From Planctomycetota bacterium (GTDB taxonomy: Bacteria > Planctomycetota > GCA-002687715), in NCBI GenBank assembly GCA_009691765.1, contig SIAO01000018.1:1-44688 (forward strand): DNA of 44,688 nt. Reading direction: 5' to 3'. A program made the position numbers and the translations under genes. Below are positions 18,657 through 25,983 of this stretch, piece after piece. The notes below the pieces were generated by a model. It saw nothing but the letters and a program-made list of their open reading frames with translations. It did not search any database and was not told the origin of the DNA. How positions within the stretch are numbered: position 1 is the first letter of the stretch; each line of letters starts with the position of its first letter.

Positions 18657-19730
18657 ATGGACCTGCGCGCGACACTGAACGGGGCTGTGATCATGGCACC
18701 CATGACCAAGGGCGGCAATCTGCCGTATCGGCGCCTGTGTGCAGAAGAGGGCGCCACCATCACCATGGGCGAGATGGCCTTGGCCCGGAAGCTTCTGCGC
18801 GGGCACCGGCCAGAGTTCGCATTGCTCAAGCGTGGCGAGCATGAAACTTGTTTCGCGGCGCAGCTCGCGGGGAACAACGCGCAAGAGATGGCTGAAGCGG
18901 CGCGCATCGCGGCGCAACGGGGCGCGGATTTTGTCGATGTGAATTGCGGGTGTCCGATCGACGACATGACGCGGCGCGGTTTGGGATCGGCGCTCATGTT
19001 GAAGCCCAAGCGAATTCGCACGATAGTGGAAGCCATGGTGCAAGCCATCGCGCCGGTGCCCGTGACGGTGAAGATTCGCCTCGGCTTTACGGAGGAGCGC
19101 AATCACTTGGAGGTAGCGCAAGCGGCTGTTGATGGCGGCGCGAGTGCCATCACAGTGCACGGGCGGACACGCACGGCGCGTTACCGCCGCGCAGCCGATT
19201 GGGATGCCGTCGGTGAAGTTGTGCGGGCTGTGTCGGTGCCGGTGATCGGCAATGGCGACATCCTGTTTCCGCACGAGATTACGGCGTTCCGTGCGCAGAG
19301 CGGTTGCGCAGGTGTGATGATCGCGCGCGGCGCACTGATCAAGCCGTGGATCTTTCGCGAAGCGCGAGAAGGCCCTATCGACCTTGATGCGCAAGCGCGT
19401 TTGGCGTTGTATGCGCGCTATGTGAAATATGGGCGCGAGCATTTCGGCGCCGACGAGCGTGGCGATCGCAGATTGCGCGAGTTTCTGTTGTGGCATCTTG
19501 GATTCTGGTGCCGTCATGTGCCGCAACGCCCTGATGGAACATTCCCAACCATGCAAGTGCGCGAACAGAGCTTCGAACCGCGCTCTGAATTAGAAGCGTT
19601 GCTGTATCGCCAAGACACGCCAGCCATCGAGTGGCTGTGCACTATGTTGATGCAAGGCGCAGATGTCGCTGGTCCTGTGCCGCCGCCGTCAGAATCTCGC
19701 GGCGAGCGCTCCGAAATCGCCGAAGGCTGA
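18657..19730 (+). CDS. tRNA-dihydrouridine synthase, Dus3-like
   Basis: FMN-dependent enzyme that reduces uridine to dihydrouridine in tRNA. The 357-residue product has the TIM-barrel motifs APMTKGGNLPYRRLC (near 14-28), the catalytic cysteine C99 in VNCGCPID, KIRLGF, VHGRTR, GNGDIL and MIARGALIKPW. From memory these match eukaryotic Dus3 (GNLPFRRIC, GCPIDLVYKKGGGCALM, RGALLKPW, and the FLL..L.F.CR.VP helix seen here as FLLWHLGFWCRHVP) better than bacterial DusA, DusB or DusC. Eukaryotic Dus3 makes D47. Neither the zinc fingers nor the long N-terminus of Dus3 is present. The ATG follows GGAG. It is divergent from rimP. The enzyme class is certain; the subfamily rests on motif recall. Confidence 0.88.
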   Translation: MDLRATLNGAVIMAPMTKGGNLPYRRLCAEEGATITMGEMALARKLLRGHRPEFALLKRGEHETCFAAQLAGNNAQEMAEAARIAAQRGADFVDVNCGCPIDDMTRRGLGSALMLKPKRIRTIVEAMVQAIAPVPVTVKIRLGFTEERNHLEVAQAAVDGGASAITVHGRTRTARYRRAADWDAVGEVVRAVSVPVIGNGDILFPHEITAFRAQSGCAGVMIARGALIKPWIFREAREGPIDLDAQARLALYARYVKYGREHFGADERGDRRLREFLLWHLGFWCRHVPQRPDGTFPTMQVREQSFEPRSELEALLYRQDTPAIEWLCTMLMQGADVAGPVPPPSESRGERSEIAEG

Positions 19731-19747
19731 AGTGGCCATGTTCGCGC

Positions 19748-20269
19748 TCAACCGATCGCGGTGCCAGGACGGCGCGCTGCGAGTTCCCAAGTCGGTAGGA
19801 GTTGAGCATGAATGTGCGTCGTGAGTGCGACTGCGGCGCGGCGCTCTTCGGCGGCAGGGCTTGCAACTTCGGTGTGCGGCAAGAACTCTGCGCCAAGTTG
19901 AAGTGCGAACAACGGAGCGCGAGGCAGCAGCAACGCGGGGGTCGCTTCGCGCAGAGCAAGCAGCGCGGCTCCGAAGGCCACCAAGCCCACACGCGACCGC
20001 GAAGTGAGTGGCTGATGCGCCGCATCTGCCCATGCGAGCTTTACGGTTTCGGCATTCCATTGCACATGGATTCCGTGCCACACGGCGATGCCTCGCGTCG
20101 CCAATTCATGCACCAATTCCCGCTGAAAAGAGGGTGTGATGCTGGGGTCTTGCACGTTGGCCAGAAGTAACAGTGCAGCGTAAGGCGGGACGGTTTTTCG
20201 GCTGGGGAACACCCATTTGCCGAGCAAGGCGCCAGTGCTGCTGAAGCTGCGAGTTTGCTCGGTGGGCAT
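19748..20269 (-). CDS. Hypothetical protein
   Basis: Open frame of 173 residues from an ATG; a GTG directly before it is also possible. I do not recognise a family. The sequence alternates hydrophobic strands and helices (AALLLLANVQDP, IAVWHGIHV, VGLVAFGAALLALREATPALLLPRAP), as in alpha/beta folds. An alpha/beta-hydrolase-like arrangement is conceivable, but no GxSxG nucleophile motif is seen. It lies just beyond the hairpin that ends the tricorn-like gene and converges on the Dus gene. There is no clear ribosome-binding site. It could be a real small gene, a remnant, or a chance frame; the absence of a competing gene on the other strand favours a real one. Confidence 0.45.
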   Translation of the reverse strand: MPTEQTRSFSSTGALLGKWVFPSRKTVPPYAALLLLANVQDPSITPSFQRELVHELATRGIAVWHGIHVQWNAETVKLAWADAAHQPLTSRSRVGLVAFGAALLALREATPALLLPRAPLFALQLGAEFLPHTEVASPAAEERRAAVALTTHIHAQLLPTWELAARRPGTAIG

Positions 20270-20300
20270 CACGTAGGCGACTCTAACCGCGAAAACTCGC

Positions 20301-20325
20301 GAGACGGAGCTTGTGGCTCCGTCTC
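20301..20325 (-). terminator. Terminator hairpin of the tricorn-like gene
   Basis: Perfect 10-bp arms GAGACGGAGC and GCTCCGTCTC, extendable by one pair, surround a 5-base loop about 20 bases past the stop of the protease gene. In the minus direction a short T4 tract follows (GCGAGTTTTC). This is the best intrinsic-terminator candidate in the window. Confidence 0.6.
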
Positions 20326-20343
20326 GTTCCCTTGGATGAGGGT

Positions 20344-23300
20344 TCAGCGGTCGGTGGCCTTGCGCAGTTGAGGTTGCGGGCGCTTGTTCCAGGCTTTCAC
20401 ATCGCTCAGAAGTTCTTCGACAGCGCGCTCGAGCTGGCGGTCTTTGCCTGCGGGCATCTCGCCCGGTTTTGGCCACACGATTTCATCAGGTTCGCAGCCG
20501 TGCAGCTCCATATCTTCACCATCGAGCGTGAACCAGCCGCGTGATGGTAAGCGGATGAACGCGCCATCCATCAGTGCTGTCCCGCCGGTGCTGATCACGC
20601 CACCAGCGGTCGGCACGCCGACGACCTTGCCGCGTCCGAGGGTCTTGATGCTGTGCGAGAAGATCTCGGCATTGGAGAATGAGTTCTGGTTGCACAGCAC
20701 GGCGATGGGTTTGTTCCACGCCGCGTAGATGCGCCGATCTTGCGGGTAACCCTGCGTGCCGCCGCGTGGCACGGTGATGGCGTGGTGCGGCTGTGTGAGG
20801 CAAGTGAGGAGATGGTCGGTGATGCTGCCACCACCGTTCTCGCGCACATCGATGATGAGCCCGTCTTTGCCGTGGCCGGCGCGGTAGAGATCTTCTTCGA
20901 AGCGCAGCAGATTTCCTGCGCCCATGCCTTCGATGTGGAGATAGCCGACCTTGCCGCCCGAGAGCTTGTCCACGGAGGCGCGGCACGCGCTGATCCAATC
21001 TTCGTACAAGCGCGCACGCACGCTTCCGAAGCTCGTGGGCCGCAGCGTCACAGTGCGCTCGGTGCCGTCAACCGCCTTCACGCGCACTTGAACATCGCGG
21101 TCGCTGCGTCCTGTGAAGGCCGCTGAGTTGTCTCGTGCTGGGTCAAGCTCGACGCTGTCGATAGACAGCACAATCTCGCCAGCTCCGATGAGCGATTCTT
21201 TGCGCGCGGCTGGAGATAAAGACACCACGTCGCGCACTTTCAAACCGGGGCCTGTCCATGCAGGATCGAAGCGCGTGCCCAGATGCCCGGTGCTCAGCGT
21301 CCACGCCAGTGTTGGCTCATCGGCGCTTTCGCCAAAGGTGAAACCGAGATGCGAACCATTGAGTTCACCGAGCATCATGTTGACGAGCACGGAGAGTTCG
21401 TCGGCGCTTTGGCAACGTAGTGCACAGGCGCGGTAGCGCTCGCGCACGACACTCCAATCGCTGTTGCCGAATTTCTCGTCGTACCAACGATCGCGCATGA
21501 CGCGCCATGCTTGATCGAACAGCGCCGCATTGCGCTCTGCGATGTTGACAGTCGATTCCACTTTGAAGGCGTAGGTGGTGAGCTTCCCCGATGCAGTGAG
21601 TGTGGCCGGTGTGCCGCCAGAACCGCCACCGCCGCCGCGTCCCATGCGCCCGAGGCCTTCAGCGCCAGAACTCAGGCCCACCATTTGGTCGCCTTCTTTG
21701 ATCCAGCGTCCGCGCGTGAGCAACGGGCTTGTGAGTTCCTTGGGAGTGCCCGCTTCCGGGAACTCCACCATCCACGATCCCGCCTTGCCATTCACCGTTC
21801 CTGAGAAACAGAGTTTGCGCCCTTCCACGGTCCAACTCAGGCGCGATTCCGTGCTGTCCGGCAGCGAGATGCGATGGATGCGCTCGCGCAGTCCTTCAAA
21901 CTCCACCACAGTGGGCTTCGGAGTTTTGTCGCTGCCCTTGGAGGCTGCAGCATTAGGTTTGTCTTTTGTGGGAGCTGGCGTTGCACTCGTCGCAGCGGCA
22001 GCCGGCTCGGGCACAGTTGCGGGCTCTGCTTTCCCAGTCGCGGGCTCAGCAGCCGCGCCTGTGGTTGTCGGATTTTCTTTGGGCTTGTCCGCGTTCTTGC
22101 GGCCCTCCATCTTCTTCAGCGCTTTTTCCATCTGGCGGTCGCGCGAGGATTCCTCTTCGCTGTCACGCGCGAGATGCACATACATGATGTCGCTCTCTTC
22201 GCCGAAGCGGCGTCCCACAAACGCGAGTGTCTTTCCGTCAGGCGACCAGCGTGGCGAGCGGTCGTTATCAGGATGACACGACAAGTTGAACGGCGCTTGC
22301 GAACCGTCCAGCGCAGCAACCCAGATGTCGCTGTTGAACTCTTCATCCTCGAGCGCGTAGGCGATCCACTTGCCGTCGGGGGAGAAATCGAAATCTGGCG
22401 CGTTCCAAGAATCGAGCAGTTTCTTTTCTTCGCCGTTAGCGACATTGCGCAACACAAGCTCGCCGCGCCCGCGCACGAAGCACAGCGACTTTCCAGTGGG
22501 GTCGAGGCGCAGTTCGCTTTCCACCGCTGCATCGTTGGTGATGCGCGTCACTTCGAACTTCGCGTTCAGCCAGAACGGTTTCGTGGCATCGGTTTTTGTG
22601 GCGGCGTAGATGTCCACTTGGCCGTCGGGTTCGCTCAAGAACCATAGCGTCTGGTGATCTTGCGAGAACAATGGCTCGCGCTCTGGCGCAGCAGTCTGCA
22701 ACACGCGCACGGGTTCCTTCAGTTCCGTGTCCATCACATAGAGGTCGCCGCCGGCCACAAGCGCAATCTCGCGTGCGTCGTCTGTGAAGGCCACATCGGT
22801 CGCGCTGCTGCTTTGCACGCGGCGTTGGCCTTCGATCCCGAGGTCGCCGGGCGCGGTGATCACCACTTCTTGAGTGTTGCCGCTGGCCACATCCATGCGC
22901 TGCAGCGTGAACTGCTGCGAGAAAATGATGGTGCTGCCATCGCGCGAGATGTCGGGGAAGAGCACGCCATCATCTTTGTACTGCGTCAGCTTTTCGTGAT
23001 TACGCCCACCAATGCGCGAGCGCATTAGATTCCAGGCGCCATCGGCTTGAGAGCACCAGTAGTAATGCTCGCCGTCCGGAGCCCACAACGGCCAACGTGC
23101 TCCATGCGCTTGCGCGTGCAGTTGTTCAAAGCTTTGTTTGGTGATGTCGTAGAGCCAAATCTGGCTTGCTTGCGAACCATGATAGTGCTTGCGATACACC
23201 GGCTCGCTCTCGCGCACGAACAGCAACTTGGTGCCGTCCGGCGAAAGCCGTCCATCCGTGCCGTAATCGTCAAAGACCAGTTTCGGTGCTGGACCGAATT

Positions 23301-23745
23301 CGCTCGGTTGTAGCCAGAAGCGCTGAGCGCCGCGCCAGAAATGATCGCGTGCAGCACTCACGAGGAAGCCTTGGCCGTCTGGCAGCCACTCTTGCAGGCT
23401 GTGGCCTTCGGTGTGGCGTGTGATCTGCGTGGGCACACCACCAGCAGCAGACATCGCAAACACCTGGGCACCATCAGCGCGTTGCGAGATAAAAGCGATG
23501 CGTGTTCCATCCGGCGAGAAACACGGCTGCGTGTCGGCGGCGTCGTGCGCGGTCAATCGTTGCGCCGCACCTCCGGCGGCTGGTGCCTTCCACACATCGT
23601 CGCGCCACGCGAACGCGATTTCGTTGCCATTGGGAGAGAGTCGCACTTTTTGCAGCAGTGGAATGCCAACCTGTTGCGCGAAAGTGGTGGCGACGCACAG
23701 CAGCAGCAACAGTGCGCACAAACTGACAGAGGCAGTCTTATTCAT
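20344..23745 (-). CDS. Tricorn-like S41 serine protease with beta-propellers
   Basis: 1133-residue exported protease resembling tricorn, which degrades peptides processively. A signal peptide (MNKTASVSLCALLLLLCVATTFAQQ) leads into two PD40-type propellers (about 30-320 and 330-545, with blades such as FSPDGTRIAFISQRADG and RWSPDGKTLAFVGRRFGEE). A long Ala/Pro/Lys-rich linker (about 555-625) follows, then the tricorn C1 helical part, a PDZ domain (about 850-930) and the S41 core. The nucleophile is S1024 in NQNSFSNAEIF, aligned with the S-D-G of archaeal tricorn with Asn in the D position. A signal peptide makes this an extracytoplasmic enzyme, unlike archaeal tricorn. The gene has its own terminator, and an IS remnant lies just upstream. 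The start is the ATG preceded by a purine-rich GAAGGAAA. Confidence 0.9.
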   Translation of the reverse strand: MNKTASVSLCALLLLLCVATTFAQQVGIPLLQKVRLSPNGNEIAFAWRDDVWKAPAAGGAAQRLTAHDAADTQPCFSPDGTRIAFISQRADGAQVFAMSAAGGVPTQITRHTEGHSLQEWLPDGQGFLVSAARDHFWRGAQRFWLQPSEFGPAPKLVFDDYGTDGRLSPDGTKLLFVRESEPVYRKHYHGSQASQIWLYDITKQSFEQLHAQAHGARWPLWAPDGEHYYWCSQADGAWNLMRSRIGGRNHEKLTQYKDDGVLFPDISRDGSTIIFSQQFTLQRMDVASGNTQEVVITAPGDLGIEGQRRVQSSSATDVAFTDDAREIALVAGGDLYVMDTELKEPVRVLQTAAPEREPLFSQDHQTLWFLSEPDGQVDIYAATKTDATKPFWLNAKFEVTRITNDAAVESELRLDPTGKSLCFVRGRGELVLRNVANGEEKKLLDSWNAPDFDFSPDGKWIAYALEDEEFNSDIWVAALDGSQAPFNLSCHPDNDRSPRWSPDGKTLAFVGRRFGEESDIMYVHLARDSEEESSRDRQMEKALKKMEGRKNADKPKENPTTTGAAAEPATGKAEPATVPEPAAAATSATPAPTKDKPNAAASKGSDKTPKPTVVEFEGLRERIHRISLPDSTESRLSWTVEGRKLCFSGTVNGKAGSWMVEFPEAGTPKELTSPLLTRGRWIKEGDQMVGLSSGAEGLGRMGRGGGGGSGGTPATLTASGKLTTYAFKVESTVNIAERNAALFDQAWRVMRDRWYDEKFGNSDWSVVRERYRACALRCQSADELSVLVNMMLGELNGSHLGFTFGESADEPTLAWTLSTGHLGTRFDPAWTGPGLKVRDVVSLSPAARKESLIGAGEIVLSIDSVELDPARDNSAAFTGRSDRDVQVRVKAVDGTERTVTLRPTSFGSVRARLYEDWISACRASVDKLSGGKVGYLHIEGMGAGNLLRFEEDLYRAGHGKDGLIIDVRENGGGSITDHLLTCLTQPHHAITVPRGGTQGYPQDRRIYAAWNKPIAVLCNQNSFSNAEIFSHSIKTLGRGKVVGVPTAGGVISTGGTALMDGAFIRLPSRGWFTLDGEDMELHGCEPDEIVWPKPGEMPAGKDRQLERAVEELLSDVKAWNKRPQPQLRKATDR

Positions 23746-23834
23746 GGAGATTTCCTTCTCGGGGGTGCAGGATTGTAAGGAGGAGGCGCGTGCACATCAG
23801 ACACGCGCACAGCGACTCAGGCGCGGTGGAAGCC

Positions 23835-24281
23835 TCAGGATGGATCCAAACTGACCTGCCCCCATTCTTTGGTCCACTCGCAGAGAAGTGAAACGGGTTG
23901 GGAAACAGTGCGGGTGTGCGCCCGCAGGCGGAGCGTAGCGGAGCCGAAGGGCGCACACCCAGCGGCAAACTCGTGTGGGGTTTTGTAGCCCAAGCTCGAG
24001 TGAGGACGATTGTTGTTGTACTCGAAACGGAAACCTGCGGCGAGGTGTTTGGCCTCGGCGACGGTCATGAAGATCTCGCGCTGCAGTAGCTCGTCGCGCA
24101 ATTTGCCATTGAATGTCTCGATGTACGCATTCTCCCAGGGCGAGCCCGGCTCAATGTACGCCGTGGCGATGCCAGTGCGTGCAAACCAAGCGCGAATGGC
24201 CACCGCGACAAACTCAGAGCCGTTGTCGGATCGAATCATCATCGCGGGTGCACCGCGCTGCGCGACGATGCCTGCCAGCAC
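23835..24281 (-). pseudogene. IS3-family transposase, C-terminal fragment
   Basis: Remnant of an IS3-type OrfB integrase. The surviving 148 codons hold the second half of the DDE core: SDNGSEF (second Asp), PGSPWENAYIETFNGKLRDE (the catalytic Glu in the ETFN stretch) and the ending NNNRPHSSLGYKTPHEFA. The N-terminal half, the first Asp and OrfA are missing, and a TGA lies two codons before the first usable GTG, so it cannot make an active enzyme. The frame continues past the presumed inverted repeat at 23852. A 12-bp inverted pair, GGGTGTGCGCCC (23912-23923) and GGGCGCACACCC (23949-23960), lies within the coding tail. The element sits between the tricorn-like protease and the GT39-like gene. 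Confidence 0.85.
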
Positions 24282-24297
24282 GCGGCATCATGGGCTC
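23852..24297 (-). mobile_element. Truncated IS3-type insertion sequence remnant
   Basis: One end is recognisable: TGACCTGCCCCC at 23852 resembles the terminal repeat of many IS3-family elements and lies at the transposase 3' end. No matching repeat or target duplication is found at the other side. The remnant stops near 24290, next to a perfect 12-bp palindrome GTTCCCGGGAAC (24298-24309). The left boundary is approximate. Confidence 0.6.
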
Positions 24298-24398
24298 GTT
24301 CCCGGGAACCACTCAACCCCATTGTTTCGACCCGCACAAAGAATTGAAGCCCCCGTTTTCCCGCTACCGCCCGCTCGTTCTAGTGCCGGGCGCCAAGT

Positions 24399-25964
24399 TC
24401 AGTGCGGCGGCAGGGATTTCACGATGCAGAAGGCCACACCGCTGCGGCTGATGCGGTGCACGACTTCGCCGGGATGGCGCTCGTGAGCTTGCCAACGTGT
24501 TGAGGCAATGAACCAGTCGGCCGTGGAACCGTCATCCACGATCACGAAGCGTTCGGCGGGCAGGAAGGGTGTCACAGTGGCGCTGCGCAAAGCCACTTTC
24601 ACACGGTGGCGACCGTCGGCGTGGCGCGGAGAAGGCGCTGTGGCTGTCGCGGCCAACCACTCAGCGGCCTCGCGGTACGAGGCGAGCCAGTAATCGGTAT
24701 CGAAGCGCCCTTCAGCCGCAGCCAACCCACCCGAGCTTTCCGAGAACCAAGCCACTTCGTAGGGGTGTAGCCGCGCGAGTGCCGGAACATGCCAGAGCAC
24801 CGCCGTGACGGCGAGCATCAATACCGCGAGATTCCAGCGCTGCGGCAAGGCGCGTGACATTGATGCTATTCCGAGGCCTGCGATTACGGCCAAGGCCGGC
24901 ACCACGAACAAGAGATGGCGCAAGCCGTCGTAGAGCTGCCCATGCCCGAGGAGAATGGAGCCGACGGGGATGGCGACAGCAAACGCGCAGAGCAGCGCAG
25001 CCAAACGCGCCTGAGTGAAGCCTGCGAGCGCAACGGCAACGGACCAAACCGCGGCCAAGCCAACGGGGGCTGTCGCGCTGAGCATCACTGGCAAATAGGT
25101 CTGCGGCACTTCGCTCAAGCGCAGGGCCTGGCCTTCGTAGAGCAGTGTGTCGGGCCATGGAAAGTGCGCCATGGTGTCCATGGCTTCGCGGATGCGCTCG
25201 AACGGGGCCGACCAGATCCACGGCCACACGCCGAAGAGAACCACAAGAAACGCGAGCAGCATGAGGACTGCCGTGCGCAACGCGGCGATGAGTGTTGCGC
25301 GTCCGCGTCCGCCGTGCCGCATCTCAGCAATGGTGCACGCGGCCAACAGGAGTCCTGCGAGGCCGACGAAGAGCAATCCGCCGATGCGTATTCCGCTTGT
25401 TGCACCGAGCACAGCGCCAAGAAGCAAAGCGCGTCCCGTGCATAGCGCCGGCATGCGAGGCACAGCGCTGAGCATCAGCAGCAAAGACCACGCGGCGCCC
25501 GCTGCGAAGGGAATGTCTTTGGGGTTGTTGGCGGCATGTGCCCAAAAGCCCGGTGTCGCGAGCAGCAACAGCAATGCTGCGAGGCCGGTCATCGAGCCGC
25601 CCGCGACGCGCCCGAGGCGCCACGTGCCGAATGCCAACAGCAACGCTGCGATGGCAGTGCAAGCATGACGCACATGGTGCGCAGGGAAGGGCAGTAGGCG
25701 CTCCGCAACAGCGCAAGGCATGTCAAAGGCGCCGCCATAGAAGCGCATCAAGTCCGCGGCACCCGCGTCGTAGAAACTGCAGCCTTCGCTCCAGAAGCGC
25801 AAGATGCGGCGGCCGTTGGCGGCGCATTCCGGTTCATCGAAAGTGATTCCGGCATCAGCAACGCACACTGCGAGCAACAGCGCAGCGAGCGCGAGCAAGC
25901 CCAAAGCAGCGCGATCGAGCCCTTGATCGAAATGCAGGCCCGACGGCGTTTTTTCTTGAGGCAT
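24399..25964 (-). CDS. GT39-like integral membrane glycosyltransferase
   Basis: 521 residues with about ten to twelve hydrophobic helices, ending in a soluble tail of roughly 100 residues. The first extracytoplasmic loop has ITFDEPECAANG, matching the Asp-Glu pair needed in the GT-C fold enzymes of the PMT/ArnT group, which transfer sugars from polyprenyl-phosphate carriers to proteins or lipids on the outer face of the membrane. The conserved NNPKDIPFAAG loop follows near residue 145. The acceptor is unknown, but the neighbouring large secreted proteins are plausible targets. The second of two nearby ATGs was chosen because GGAG precedes it. It begins 19 bases after the YVTN-cytochrome stop and is probably the last gene of that transcript. 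Confidence 0.78.
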   Translation of the reverse strand: MPQEKTPSGLHFDQGLDRAALGLLALAALLLAVCVADAGITFDEPECAANGRRILRFWSEGCSFYDAGAADLMRFYGGAFDMPCAVAERLLPFPAHHVRHACTAIAALLLAFGTWRLGRVAGGSMTGLAALLLLLATPGFWAHAANNPKDIPFAAGAAWSLLLMLSAVPRMPALCTGRALLLGAVLGATSGIRIGGLLFVGLAGLLLAACTIAEMRHGGRGRATLIAALRTAVLMLLAFLVVLFGVWPWIWSAPFERIREAMDTMAHFPWPDTLLYEGQALRLSEVPQTYLPVMLSATAPVGLAAVWSVAVALAGFTQARLAALLCAFAVAIPVGSILLGHGQLYDGLRHLLFVVPALAVIAGLGIASMSRALPQRWNLAVLMLAVTAVLWHVPALARLHPYEVAWFSESSGGLAAAEGRFDTDYWLASYREAAEWLAATATAPSPRHADGRHRVKVALRSATVTPFLPAERFVIVDDGSTADWFIASTRWQAHERHPGEVVHRISRSGVAFCIVKSLPPH

Positions 25965-25983
25965 GGTCTCCATGCCGCGAAGG

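Noticed and set aside
18612-19556. Upstream extension of the rimP frame across the Dus gene
   Set aside because: The extension is antisense to a well-supported enzyme, while a good AGGAG precedes the internal ATG at 18611.
23912-23960. Inverted pair inside the transposase tail as a terminator
   Set aside because: The 25-base loop and position inside the coding frame make this a weak terminator; it is kept only as a note in the transposase entry.
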